A stretch of 64,000 nt of DNA from Diphasiastrum complanatum. Its lineage: Eukaryota > Streptophyta > Lycopodiopsida > Lycopodiales > Lycopodiaceae. The notes under the pieces were generated by a model. That model did not search any database, was not told where the DNA came from, and saw only the letters and a list, made by a program, of their open reading frames with translations. Positions 23,801-35,845 of the stretch are shown one piece after another. Location: positions 63,602,466-63,666,465 of the forward strand of contig CM055095.1 of NCBI GenBank assembly GCA_029204225.1, in the 5' to 3' direction. How positions within the stretch are numbered: the first letter of the stretch is position 1; every line of letters begins with the position of its first letter. The position numbers and the translations under genes are program-made.

Positions 23801-24579
23801 CTACAATAGTAGCACTTCACCTTTGATTTGTCCTTCTTGACTTTGGTGGTTGATGGAGATGCCTTTGGGGGTCCTTCTTGATCCTCAAGCTTTGTAGACT
23901 TCTTGAATGTTGATCCTTTGCCTTTGGACTTGCCTTTGCCTTTGGTGAAGAGAGCTTGGTCATCTCCACCTTGGATGGAAAGCCTATCCATCCTCTCTTG
24001 CATTTGGCTCCTTCTTGATTCCTCGGCCATGAGTGTGCCTTGGAGTTCTTCAAGTATGGGTAGCTTACCCATAATTGCATATCCCTGAACCAAATTGTCA
24101 AATTCAAAGCTTAGTCCATTCAATATGAGTTGAACAAGCTCTTCATCCTTGATAGGATCACCTATAAAGGCTAGCTCTTTGTTCAATTCCTTTACTCTTA
24201 GGACAAAAGTATGTGCACTCTCTCCTTTCTTTTGATAGCTTCTATAGATTTGATTCTTCAAAGCTAACATTCTAGTTTGGTTCTTGGATTCATAGAACTT
24301 TTGCAAAGTCTCCCAATCATCTTGAGCTGAAGTGCAATCTCCTACCTCTCTTAAGAGTTCATTTGCAACATTCATTTTTACGCAATGTAGTGCAACATTG
24401 CACCTCTTGATGTATTTGGCTTTTTCTTGAGGATGAATAGGTTCACCCTCCTTACCATTTACAATTTCCATCAGATCTTGCATGATCATGATAGATTCCA
24501 TTCTAACTTTCCATATGGAATAGTTAGTTTTGTTGAGCCTTTCATTAGTATCCAAAAGATATGCATTTATAGATGCCAT
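20728..24579 (-). CDS. Ty1/copia gag-pol polyprotein, element A (3' end replaced)
   Basis: 1283-codon uninterrupted frame starting ATGGCATCTATA. It is a precursor for particle formation, reverse transcription and integration of a copia element. In order: gag with NYSIWKVRMES (residues 18-28) and a UBN2 core; zinc knuckle CYYCSKMGHYASEC at 256-269; protease WWIDSGASSHM with Asp 314; GAG-pre-integrase LWHKRLGHVNS; integrase catalytic D511, D573 and E609 (D-35-E spacing); reverse transcriptase with IYVDDII (D1004, D1005); RNase H with FSDSDFAGD and STEAEY. The first 1257 or so residues match element B almost perfectly. After ASNPIF the sequence leaves the family: the last 26 residues are read from LTR C3, and the final part of RNase H is lost. 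Reverse transcriptase also has MEQRQGF where B has MEQPQGF. Confidence 0.95.
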   Translation of the reverse strand: MASINAYLLDTNERLNKTNYSIWKVRMESIMIMQDLMEIVNGKEGEPIHPQEKAKYIKRCNVALHCVKMNVANELLREVGDCTSAQDDWETLQKFYESKNQTRMLALKNQIYRSYQKKGESAHTFVLRVKELNKELAFIGDPIKDEELVQLILNGLSFEFDNLVQGYAIMGKLPILEELQGTLMAEESRRSQMQERMDRLSIQGGDDQALFTKGKGKSKGKGSTFKKSTKLEDQEGPPKASPSTTKVKKDKSKVKCYYCSKMGHYASECFKRKQDQSQANMSKEEEEESSHEDSLMMSIFSSTSFKGEDPWWIDSGASSHMTSKREFFSSLLSYDGPIKSIYTANDEACKIEGVGSIPLCLGSSKKINIEGVLYIPTITKNLLSVGQMVDNGFNVDFASNECFIKKKGKIVAKGTRLGKLYKLDAFVDTNVVMLADKSKISTFTLWHKRLGHVNSGSMEAMIKEEYALGLTRSIGKEDKVCEACALSKAHKKVFPNSITKSSHPLELIHSDVHIASTKSNGGSSMFLTFIDDYSRYCWVFLLSFKSQVFDTFVKFKLFVEKHHNHSIKILRSDNGGEFISNEFKAFCEEEGIKKETSCPYTPQQNGVAERRNRTLCECSKALRLDACLPKSFWGESLVCANYLMNRVSSKVIEGKTPYEMLYGKKPNLNHLKVFGCICYVHVPLETRTKEDPSSTRGIMLGYASSSKGYKVYLPSLNKFVVSRDVIFDEHHMHMLEEGSSAPTIKKKMAEEQDLGFEEELMEEQAPNPPITPRRSSRAKVEPSRLTYQGKGHQVESISSTSYDLSSFEEPSNVEDALNSKEWYKAMLDEYDALIENETWLLVERPQRNVIGCKWVFKLKLNANGSVNKHKARLVAKGYAQERGIDYEETFAPVAKMVTIRLIIALASHFGWILCQMDVSNAFLNGFLEEDIYMEQRQGFIKHGMENKVCHLQRSIYGLKQASRSWNSRLHCYLISLSFVQSEYDPTLYIKFDDVGIVLLLIYVDDIIISGNSVDGIEKIKIDLSLEFKMVDLGCLHFILGIEVLRGSDSIFISQVNYAQSLLNKFKMEVCKSVDTPMEQDVKVPNEDDERSFMDITLFRQLIGSLMWITITRPDLSFSVCRLSQSMQKPLNIHWKKAKRILRYISGTLDFGIPYRGDVINLHAFSDSDFAGDKRDRKSTSAYSTFIGEGVVSWLSKKQETISLSSTEAEYKALTTTTKEVLWIKRLLVELKIMDSEEAPIIYNDNISAQHLASNPIFQKCYSEYMQLLVALMIQEDTDRQNTE

Positions 24580-25377
24580 CTAGTGTCCTAATCAAGGACT
24601 TGACACAAATGAAGGTTACTTCTATTGATTTGATTGAAGGTCTACCTTATCCCACTTCTTAGGGACCTGAAAAGATCAGTAATAGACTTCCTATAAAGAT
24701 CTAAGAATGATCTCTAACAAAATCAAATCATAGAATACTAGAAACAATGCACTTGCTTGATTGAAGTAGACAATACTAGTAGAATTGCCCCTCTTTCTAT
24801 AAAGAACATTAAAGCTTCCAAATGATCTGATCAAGAGTGAATTTCAGCAACCTAATATACTTCCAAAATCACTTGTAAAAGATCTAAATGGAACTTAATG
24901 AGGATGCAACACAATCTACTATCCAATCACAAGCAAAAAATGATAAAATTGATGAAAAATTGATCTAATTTGGTGCATAAGTCAAGCAATGGTTGGACTG
25001 AACCTAAATCACTTTAGGAGGTGCCTACTACACCTTAGAACAGCCTTGAAGAGTCCCCAAAAATCTGATCTTCCCTCTCCTTAAATGCTAGAAAGCCTCC
25101 TCTATGAAATCACCTCCAAAACTCGCTTAGAAATCAATGCTTGGAGCAAGCAAAACTTGCTATCTTGATAATGTGAATTGAATTCAACTTTGCCTCTGGT
25201 TTTAGACACCTTAACACCTGCAAATGAAGTCACACAACACCAATCTCCAATGTATTTGACTCACTTTGAGTTCTAGAATCAATACTAGATGCTAAGATCC
25301 AATCTACACAAGATTTAGATCAAAAATTGTGATCAAATTGAATGAAAACCAAGGATTTAGCTCATTTCAGCCTTTAG
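24580..25377 (-). other. Leader of element A
   Basis: About 800 bp without long open frames between PBS and the gag start. B lost this part, so there is no second copy for comparison. Confidence 0.75.
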
Positions 25378-25389
25378 GCTCTGATACCA
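25378..25389 (-). other. Primer-binding site of element A
   Basis: GCTCTGATACCA on the plus strand, an exact match to the initiator Met PBS on the minus strand, directly abutting the LTR. Confidence 0.92.
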
Positions 25390-26071
25390 TGTAAAAATTA
25401 CAGCAAATAAGGATCCTAAAACACTTGAAATGATGAGGGAAACAATAGATTATGATTTCATAAGATTAGCACAAGTTGAACCATCAAAATCCATCAAAAA
25501 TCTATGTTTGAACCTCACTAAATGGCCCAAATCCTTGAAGAAGGCTTCACACGTGTGAAAGTACGGCCTCCCACAGTCTGAGTACTGTACACCAGACCTA
25601 CATTCAATCCTATAATCATTAGTAATCACAAGTACTCAAACAATTATGAACATAGAGAGCAATTGCACCATTATGAGAGAAAAAACATGAAATTGCTTGA
25701 TTGATTTTGGTGAGATATCATCACCTATATATACATGATCCATCACGGTTTTGGGCAGGTATGAGTAGCCCTAAACCTATCCCTAATGCTCATTTTGGTA
25801 GATCTTTCATCCCTACCAAGTTAGGGTTGGAATCTTGGAGATCCCTCAACAATGCAAAAATTACCAAAAATAGCTCCTATTTTTTCTCCCTTGTATCTAA
25901 GCATAATTTGGACTCATTCCAAAGGTTCTAACACTTAGGTCTACTTGAGAACATCCTTATGAATGGAATCCTATGCTATTTGGCACGTGTGACAAGCCAC
26001 ATCATGACCATCTAACTATTTACAAGTCATATGACCAAAACTAGTCAAGCTAGAATTGTGAATTTTTAACA
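25390..26071 (-). repeat. 5' LTR of element A
   Basis: 682 bp, the same length as the 3' LTR of B (56640-57321) and nearly identical to it. On the minus strand it starts TGTTAAAAATTCAC and ends TAATTTTTACA, with clear terminal inverted repeats. A TATATATAGG box lies at 25725-25734 (reverse) and the CACACGTGTG palindrome at 25548-25557. The outer flank (26072 on) is the gag of E1, so A inserted into E1. Confidence 0.95.
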
Positions 26072-28199
26072 AATTCTACAAATTATGCTATTTGGAAGGT
26101 TAGGATGGAGTCACTCTTGGTGCTCCAAGTCCTTTATGAGTTCTTGATTGAAGTTGAAGATGAACCTCTAGGTAGCTAGATACAAGAAGAGATCTAGGCT
26201 TGCACTTCATTGTGTGAAGATGAATGTGAGCAGTGATTTGTTAAGAGAAGTATCAGCATGTACTAGTGCTAAAGAGGCTTGGGAGTCTTTAAAATCACTC
26301 TATGAATCTAGTAACACTTCAAGAGTACTCATGTTTAGAAATCATATTTTGCAAAGCATGAGGAGAAGTGAGGAGAGTGCACAGGATTATGTACTCAGAA
26401 TCAAGTCTCTAAATAGGGAGTTGGCTTCCATTGGAGAGAAGATTCATGATGGAGAGCTTGTACAAATTGTTCTTAATGGTCTAGGAGATGGCTTTGCAAA
26501 TTTGGTCCAAAGTTTTGCCATCCAAGACACTTTGCCAACTATAGAAAAACTTCACAGTGTATTAGTGGCTGAAGAGTGTAGGATGCTCTATGCAAAATCT
26601 AGGATGAGTTTCTTGTCTTTGGAGGATGGTGATGATAAAGCCAATTTCGCATTCAAGGACAAAAAGAAGACCAATGAAAAGATGATGAAGTAGATTTATT
26701 CTTGATGGCATCTACATCCTCACCAACAAGCAATAGCAATTCAAGAGACAATTGGTGGATCGACAGTGGGGCTAGCTCCCACATGTCTTGTGAAAAGAAC
26801 TTTTTCTCAACCTTACACTCTTTCAATGATTCTAAAAATTTTGTCTTTACTGCAAATGATGAAGAGTGTAGGATAGATGGTGTTGGCACCATCTCTTTGT
26901 GTCTAGAATCCTCAAAATGCATGGATCTAGAAAATGTCCTTTATGTACCATCAATCACCAAGAATATGCTTAGTGTTGGTCTACTCTTAGAAAGTGGTTT
27001 GGATGTCCACTTTAAGCATGGTGTTTGTTTCATCTTGAAGAATGATGTTTGCATTGCAAAGGCATTTAAACATGGAAGATTGTTTAAGTTGGAAGCTAGT
27101 GTTGCTTTTGAAATAATAAGCTTGGCAAAGGAGGAGATCACTCAAGAGGAGATCTTGGCAAAGTGTGATCTTGCTTGCATTGAGGAGGAGCATAAAAAGG
27201 AGGAAGATCTTGAGGATCAGCCTCAAAGCATGAGAGTTCCAAGGGAGTCCTCAATGACAATGGCCGAGTCATCAAAGTGCATGCAAATTTTCCATCCAAG
27301 TGTGCATCTTGCAAGGGTGGTGAGCATTGGAGAGTCTACTATCTTTGAGTACTTGTTGGATAGTTAGTATTAGTAGACATGGAGTGACTTGTTGCTTATC
27401 TTTAAGATCTATGGTGTTTAGTACTCTTTATGACAAGACAATGAAATTAGATGCTTTCAAATCTCCATTTGTTGTTGATAAAGCAATTTCATTGGATAAC
27501 TATTTTTGTAATAGTTTGAATAGTGTCATAAAAGATGAAACATCATTTTTATTGAAAATATTTGGGTCCACATGCTTTGAGCATGATCATTCCAATGTAA
27601 GGACCAAAGATTATCCTATTTCAATGATAGGAATAATGGTAGTGTTTTGCTCTTCAAGTAGAGATTGTAGAATCTACTTGTTTTCCATCAAAGAAGTTGT
27701 CAATGGTGGAAATGTGATCTTTCAAAAGTGGAAGATTTATAAACTTGAAGCAACCCTTTGGATCAACACCTTATTCAATTCATTGATGGTTTGGAGTCAA
27801 GTCAAGTGGAGGAGCAAGGTCAAGACCCGAGGACTCCAAGAAAAACCATGAGTATCAAGATGGAGCCATCTAGGCTCACTCACATGGATCAAGCAAGGCA
27901 AGTTGTCTTTGACAACATTATGTATGCACTTAATAGTTTTATTGATGTATCTTCAAGTGCACAAAATGCCTTGGAATCCATGGCTTCACATGATGTATAG
28001 TTTTTGAAGTGTGCTACATGTATATAGACACATTTGTAAGGGATCCTTTAAGAGGTGGTGAAAGATCCTTCATGGACATCATTCTCTATTGGAGTCTTAA
28101 AAGTTCCTTGTTTGTAGATGGATTTTTTAGACACTTCTAAAGGCATTCATTCATCTAGAAAGAGGGTTGTAAATAGATCAAGCTAAATTTGAGGAGGAG
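26072..28199 (+). pseudogene. Family E copia element with internal deletion (E1)
   Basis: The first bases after LTR A read NYAIWKVRMESLLVL, the gag start, with one stop before a clean frame (26214-26693) for the UBN2 gag core. The zinc knuckle is missing. Frame 26702-27367 has NWWIDSGASSHMSCEKNFFS (protease) and LYVPSITKNMLSVG, then leaves the family after about 150 codons. Integrase, most of reverse transcriptase and RNase H are absent. Near 27850 a linker MEPSRLTHMDQARQV, known in A/B just before reverse transcriptase, is readable. Sequence from 27942 on recurs at 47276, so the deletion form has at least two copies. A purine tract (GAGGAGGAG) ends it. Confidence 0.88.
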
Positions 28200-28901
28200 T
28201 GTGAAGAATTGCCAAAAATTGGCAAATCTAGCTTGACCAAAAACCATGAAGAATAGTGTAGATTTTGTACATAATTGGGTTCCACACATGTATGGCCAAA
28301 ACGCCACATGGCAATCCAATCCTAATGTATGTTAGATCAAGTCAAGAGAGTTGGTCATGTCTATTTGGTGGTCATCCCTACTTTATAGGACCTACACCTA
28401 AGTTTGAGGTGAAAATTTGACCAACTAGCTACCTATCAAGCATAACTCTAGGATCTAGGCCAGGGTTTCATTTTAGGGCAAGAAGAGTGAGTTAACTTCC
28501 TTATTACATGCTGGAAATCCACCTAAATTCAAGAAGGAAGTCAAATCTGCTATGTATTCCAATCTCCCATAGTGAGAAGATAGAAAATGTTTGGAGCTCA
28601 TTGGCAATCTCAGGCTAGTTCACTATGTACATTGAGTTTTTGTGATCCAAATGCAACCAAATCAATTTCTACTTGTTTCTCAGGTTGAAGGCCATACTAC
28701 AGCCTGTAGTACACACGTGTGGGCTGGGATTTTAATGTTGATCAATGCTTTTGATTGTTAATGTTTGTTGTTTGTCAAACTGCCAATCTAGATCAACTTT
28801 TTTTTTTTGTCTAGTTTTTTGATAGAATGTTAAGCAAGCATCCAATCACTCTTGTGGATCTTTTGTAGATCCATTTATGGTCCTAAATTACACTACTTTC
28901 A
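28200..28901 (+). repeat. LTR of family E (E1, 3' LTR)
   Basis: About 702 bp, starts TGTGAAGAATTGCC after the polypurine tract and ends ACTACTTTCA. It matches the complete reverse copy at 18289-18989. It contains CACACGTGTG at 28712-28721. Confidence 0.9.
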
Positions 28902-29248
28902 TGAACCTCCTTTTATAGAGTTTAAATGGCCTTTGTCCAGGTCATCAATTCTTGTGAGAACATTTTGTTTTGACTCTTTGGTTTTACAACTCAGCAATCC
29001 GCGTCTCTACCCAGTGATACAGCTCATCAATCCCAGTGACAAAGATATATTTTGTATTTTCTGTCTTCCATGTCATCAATCCGTTTTCTAACTTTGATTC
29101 AGTTTATGAATCTATCTTGGATTGATGATATGGCAAGTCTCTATATATATGTTTAGATTGTAGTAGCTGTCTCTGAATCTTTCTCAACTATGGGCAGAAA
29201 TGGATTGTATCTTTTTTTAAACTCTTTAGCTCGAATTTGGAAAAGAAG

Positions 29249-29250
<2 letters not shown>
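28902..29250. other. No gene recognised
   Basis: Flank between LTR E1 and the GA tract. A TATATATAT stretch near 29140 and ATCAATCC/ATCAATTC phrases repeat loosely. Nothing coding is seen. Confidence 0.4.

Positions 29251-29315
<65 letters not shown>
29251..29315. repeat. (GA)n microsatellite
   Basis: About 32 GA units. Confidence 0.97.
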
Positions 29316-30152
<837 letters not shown>

Positions 30153-30190
30153 AGAGAGTAGGAGAGGAGAGAGAGGGGGAGTTCAAAGGG

Positions 30191-30355
<165 letters not shown>

Positions 30356-30444
30356 CAAGCATGATGGATTTTTAGGTTTTAGGATTTTTTTAGGGTTAAA
30401 GCTTTTTTAGGGTTTTGAGATATAAAAATAGCCATAATGTGAGT

Positions 30445-30553
<109 letters not shown>

Positions 30554-30653
30554 AATTTGACCCATATGAAATTTTACAATGGAAGAAAAACATAAATAAG
30601 CTCCCCTACAATGCTTATTTACATTGTCTTTTGAAATTTTTAAGCTTTCCTGT

Positions 30654-30702
30654 TACTTGCCACTTGCTACTTGCCACTTGCCACTTGCCACTTGCTACTT
30701 GC
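30654..30702. repeat. Seven-copy heptamer array YACTTGC
   Basis: Seven perfect contiguous units of CACTTGC or TACTTGC (order T, C, T, C, C, C, T at the first base). The size is that of a simple minisatellite. Confidence 0.95.
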
Positions 30703-31354
30703 TTCTACAATATGGTAAAAAAAATTTATCCCTACTTTTGTCCATGTTTTTTGGTTCTCCAAGGTTTTCTTTACAACTTTTTTTTTTAATTTTAAAAAAC
30801 TTAATTTAAACCCCCCCTAACTTAATTATCCATAAGTGGTACTAAAAAAGGTCAAAGGTTACTAATTCCATTTTTATTGGAATAGAAGTAAATTTGATCA
30901 GGATTTAAGTCTGAGAGTTATGTATTGGATCAACCTAATCTTAGGTTGAGTACTAGGATCAAAGAGGGGCTGATTGAGAGGAAGGAATTATGTAATTAGA
31001 GGTATGTAGGATTGAAAAACTGTTGAGATTGAATTCGTCTCAAAGATTTTCCAGATATGTTATTTACTCATGAGAAATAGAAAATCTTTTGTAGTTGAGT
31101 TACAAGATCTCAGTGAGATTTGTGAGTAACATATGTGGGTTCTGGAGGAATCTACCAGGTAAGAATGTGTTTATGTATTGGGTCATAGAGAGATTATTCT
31201 CATATGTGATTAATCTTGTATGAATCTACTATGTAATCCTAGTTACTAAGGTTATCTGGTGCACTTAACCTAGTCAGCGAACATGAACATATGATCAAGT
31301 AGTGTTTTGACAGATACTTGCAGAGTTAACAAATCTTTGTATGGAAGATTTATG
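30703..31354. other. No gene recognised
   Basis: AT-rich with a poly-T and a poly-C stretch (30779-30820). Possibly the left part of the element carrying repeat H, but no second copy is seen. Confidence 0.4.
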
Positions 31355-31570
31355 GATTATCTTATAAATAATTTGAGTAAGGATCTAAATGTGGTGTCAT
31401 ACTAGTATAATTGGATTCTTCATCTAGACATTTGAGATTTCTGAATCATTGGCAATTTTTGCTTGTAAGACGCATGATTAGTGAATCATTTTGGCTCATC
31501 AGTTAAAATTATGTGCATTGGATATACAATATTCTTGGGGATAGAGTATTCAGTTAAGGAATAGACTCAA
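31355..31570 (+). repeat. Unclassified repeat H, copy 2
   Basis: Aligns with the reverse complement of 18990-19310, with about 95 bp missing in the middle. There is no open frame and no terminal repeat. Confidence 0.8.
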
Positions 31571-32462
31571 CTCATTTTTTATTGTGTCCTAGAGCACTCA
31601 ATAGGATAACGATTCATAATGAATCCAAGAATAATATCTGAATTGATATTCGGTAGGACTTTGGATATCTAGTTTTGTAGTTGAAGATGATTGTCATTTT
31701 GATATGCATTCAATCTTTAATTACCAGTGGTTATAGAACTTGAATCTTGCACTTTAGTTAAAGAATCCTAATTGAAGAATATCCCTAAATCCAATATTTT
31801 TTTAGTGGAAAGATTTTGGAATGATTCTTACTTTTCTTAAATTATGTGGAACATATACTCCAGTATCTTGTGAATGATTAAGTACGATTTTGGATTCCAA
31901 AAAATTATGATTGACGAATCATACAAATCTAAATATTTATGGTTGACAAATCATAAATAGTTACTTAATTGTTGTCAATGGATTAAAAGGATTTGTGATG
32001 ATTCTCATTGATTCATTGCCAGGGTCATTGATTCATTGCCAGGGTTTCACTCTATCTTCATGCTTCTACTTGGGGGTGAAGCTTCTAGAATTGATTGGTT
32101 GCTTCTACTTGGTTGGGTGGTTGCTCCACAGTGTGTTTTCCATTGTGTTTTATCTTGTAAGCAGGATCTTAGGGAGCTTCCCTTACATATATTGTCATAA
32201 ACTCATGCATATACTTGCATATATATATTATATATATTAAAAACTTTATGTTTTCGTCTTCTCATATGAATGTTGTTTATATGATGAGCATTTGTAGGCT
32301 TTCTACGCATCAGAAGAGACTGTCCTCATGCTCGTTGGTGATGCAAATCTAATTTTCTTTACAAAGGCATGAAAAATTGTTCATAAGCCTAGTTCCAACA
32401 GGCGATACATGAAAGTCTTCATCGTTGTCTCCAAAGTATCTGTTGGTGAGCCTTGATTTTCA
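31571..32462. other. No gene recognised; small 20-bp tandem duplication
   Basis: CATTGATTCATTGCCAGGGT occurs twice in a row at 32006-32045. The phrase GCTTCTACTTGG...GGTTGGGTGG...GCTCCACA near 32065-32130 resembles 750-775 (GTTGGTTGGGTGGGTTGGCTCCACA), so this may be related LTR-like sequence. Confidence 0.45.
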
Positions 32463-34944
32463 ATGGAGGATGTTGAAACTATAGGTGTGGTGCAGGCAAT
32501 TATAATGTCTGAAACCATGCTGATTGAAAGGGTTGAATTTATGACCCGGGGTTCTAATGGAGAAGAATGCCATTTTCTTCTGTCTTGCTCGAATATAGTG
32601 CATTATATGGAGGCACCCAAAATTCATGACTCAACTGGTGCATTGCGTAGATATAATGGAAATTTACTCAATGGGATGATTGCTCTACACAACTTGCATG
32701 AAATGATATGGGAACATGAAGAAACAATGATGGAGATAACTGAAATTGCCACAGCTGTAGTCAGCAAGCTGAGAAAAACAAAAGTGGTATTATTCCCCGA
32801 GACAGAACCGGCACCATCCTCAGCTCCAACTCTATCTAGAGGCAGAAAATAGGCACGACGAAAAGTTATATCAAAACGACAGCACCTAGAAGATGAAATT
32901 TCTATTGGTCGAAGGACCGCCAGGCCGGTTGGACAGGCTGGAAAACGTCCACTGAAGCCAAGGATTGATCTGACTGGAATGATATCTAGAGGCCTCTATG
33001 ACATTGTATCATCCTCCGATAATGATGATGCGTTGGATGAGTTTGAGGAGGAAACAAATGTCAATCTCAATGTATATTCCTCTGATGATGTCGGTTATGT
33101 TTGGGGCAAGCATATGTATCGAATTGAGTCAAAGAATATTCCTCAAGCCTCGCTTTTTACAAACCAACGTGCCCTTGAATTTTCTTTTGCTGAGCAGTTG
33201 TATCAATAAGTTTGCATGGCAAATGGGCCTGCACCTACTTCCATCAATGTCATAGTGCGGCCAATTTTTTTCATGAGTGGAGATGAACCTGAGGTTTTGT
33301 TTGACAGCCCAGAGAGATGTACCGTGAATTCAAACGTGTGGATATGGTGCAGCACAATTGTATTTAGAGCTGTATCCAAAAGAGACGGACACCAATGAAG
33401 ATTCCAGATTGGATGGGCTATGCAAAAATAGGTTCTTATCTCATTGTACTTTTGAACCTATTGATGGTCAACATTTTTGTTGTGCCTGTAACGAGATAGT
33501 GCTGACCGCAATTAAAACCGGTAATCTTCATAGCCAACTATATGATAGGCTATTTGCATATGTGCATGTGTATATTTGTATATATAAAAACACGCCCCGC
33601 TACATATTGGAGTCCAACAGGTTGAGTTATGAACCTGAGAGCAAATGTAAAAGGAGCAACTTGGCTGAAATAATGGAACGTGCACGAGAGCTCTAGATCT
33701 CGTTGAACAGGCCTTAATACATCAAAGGAGTGATGGATCAAGAGACGAGCAAAAGAATGGCCCAATTTTATCAGAGATTGTTAGGCATTCTTGGCAGTCA
33801 GCTCGTTGGCACATTGAAGGGAATGTTGCCCTTGAAGACTTTGTATCGAACCTCTGAGGAATATACCATTATCTTGCTGCGTTTGGATGACGTGTTTAGT
33901 AACTACTTGGAAGTTATGAAGCGTTATGTGGTCGGTTCTCTTCCATATGATGAGCCAGCATTTGCACCACAACGTCAAAAGGCCGTTCCACTCATTGTAA
34001 GATTTTTTAGATCGATGTGGTACTTGCCTGACCCAATTTGTATGAAGGTATGCAAAAAACTCTTGGAGGGCCAATTGTATTTTGGCAAAAAAAAAAAATT
34101 AGAGTAAAATACATTGAAGATGGTGTGGCAACAATCGTCAAGAAAACAACAGCTCTACACGTTGTAAATTTCTTGATTTCTTACAAAAAATTTGCCTATG
34201 ATTAGATTAGAGTGGCTACAAGCAGCAGCAGAAGCATATCATCTAAACTGCAGACTGCCATACCACTCTCTTTAACGCAATTTGTTGAAAAATTAAAAGA
34301 AACAATAAGTTAGAGACAAAGTCATGTAGGGAGCAACGTTGGCACTTCTTGGAGATTTTTTTGCAAAGTGAAGACTTCCAAAGGAAATGAAGAAATTTGT
34401 TGTGGGGTTGATGAATCGAACTTCATGGTCGTTCCTTCATCTGCTTGGGAGAGTCCCACATTGTACATTTTTGACAATATCGAGTTGTTAGTTCAAGTTA
34501 CATCACTACATTGGTGTGGCACTGCCTGACCATCCTCATGGCAGACACAAATTGTGTGTTATTATACTATTTTTGGAATAAAGTATTAAAGAGGGAGTCA
34601 AGGGAAGCTTAAAATCAATGCCCAATATAAAACTCTCGATATTTGAGGGTTATTACGAGCTTGCTACCCCTCTAAAACAAGGTGGAGTCCAAATTCAAAA
34701 TTTGCAATCTGTTCTATATGTCTTGTATAATGCTGATGCACCAAGTGATCTAAGCGCCTGTGTGCATAGTAAACTCAAATTTTTGAGTTTGTGTTTTGGC
34801 GACCAAGGGAAGGTGCCTAAAAAATTTGTGACTTGTAGCCTGACTACTAAAAACAGAGCAAAACATTTGGAAGGCATCAACTTGATTGTTGAGTCTTTCT
34901 CTGCTCCTGAATGGCCGGTTTGCATTTATAGAGTGAAACTTTAA
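32463..34944 (+). pseudogene. Long broken coding-like region of unknown family
   Basis: I do not recognise this gene. One plus-strand frame runs from ATG 32463 to 33398 with only two internal stops (TAG 32850, TAA 33207), and all its parts have protein-like composition, for example an acidic SSSDNDDALDEFEEETNVNL patch near residue 190. A +1 frame continues from about 33322 to 34107 with two stops. A third frame is readable from about 34105 to 34530, and the 34618-34944 frame closes it. The total is roughly 800 codons. No zinc knuckle, DSGA, DDE or YVDD motif is present, so it is not a typical retrotransposon pol. It may be a decayed host gene, a decayed viral integration or the structural gene of an unfamiliar mobile element. 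Confidence 0.5.
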
Positions 34945-34992
34945 CACGTGCGTGCATGCGCGCGCACACACACATATGTATGCATGTATGTA
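34944..34992. repeat. 49-bp perfect alternating purine-pyrimidine tract
   Basis: From ACACGTGCGTGC through GCGCGCGC, CACACACA and ATATGTATGC, every step alternates purine and pyrimidine. Such tracts can adopt left-handed Z-DNA. It follows directly after the stop of the 34618-34944 frame. Confidence 0.9.
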
Positions 34993-35845
34993 GGTTTTCT
35001 TACTGTGTGGTTCCATTATTAAATGTCATGGGTCACAAACTTATATGCGTCGACACTCCGGAAAACATCAGGGTGACTAAGTCTTATCTCGATGTTGTAA
35101 GGTCTTTGCAGTCGGGTTCTGAAAGCCAGTCGTCAGGAGAACCACAGTCAAGGGATGTGGGTCCTGACGATGTGGAATCTAGATTTAGGTTCAAATAATA
35201 CTTAGAGCAATGCATAGATGCATATCTTTTGTAATAGATTGTAAATGCCCCAAGCGGTAGGGGTTGTTACCGTCATTTTTCACAATATAATAGACAAACT
35301 CATTTTCAAAACTAGTTGTTATAGATGTTTGTTCAATGTCTTATAAGATATTTGAATATTTTTATTTGAATGTGAGATTCAATATTAGTTGTGTTCAATG
35401 TTTGTTGAATATCGCATAAGATGTTTGAATCATAAGATGTTTGAATATATTCATACACTAGTCATCATGTTGTTGCAGTTATACTGAAAGTATTGTCAAT
35501 TTGAACGATGTTTTTATTGTTAGATGATACCAATTTAGATGGATGAATCAAAATATCAATTATATCAAAAATATGTTTAATTTGGTGTGCTGTAAATTCT
35601 TGAGTCCATTTCTAAAAATGGAATTTGGGAAAGTCCAAAATTAATCGAGACAGTGTTTACTTCTTTATCTGAACCATTACGGTGTCAGACTTGTGATCTC
35701 TATCAGGGCCTAATACTATTTCAATATTAGCGCAAAAAGCTCCCTGTCAGATTCTCTTGATATATTGAACTTTCTAGTTCCTCAGTCGACTATTTCCCTT
35801 GAAGGACCAAGCTCATTTACTTTTGACAAATAACAAATCAATGAG
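34993..35845. other. Flank of the unknown pseudogene; no clear gene
   Basis: A frame 34956-35198 ends with a hydrophilic stretch (GSESQSSGEPQSRDVGPDDV) and could be a further exon or tail of the unknown gene. After it the sequence is AT-rich with repeated AAGATGTTTGAAT phrases near 35345-35445 and no motif. Confidence 0.35.

Noticed and set aside
25701-25931. Frame of 76 codons in LTR A, also found in B (57010-56780)
   Set aside because: It lies inside the LTR over the TATA box in both copies and is antisense or sense depending on the element; conserved only because the LTRs are nearly identical.
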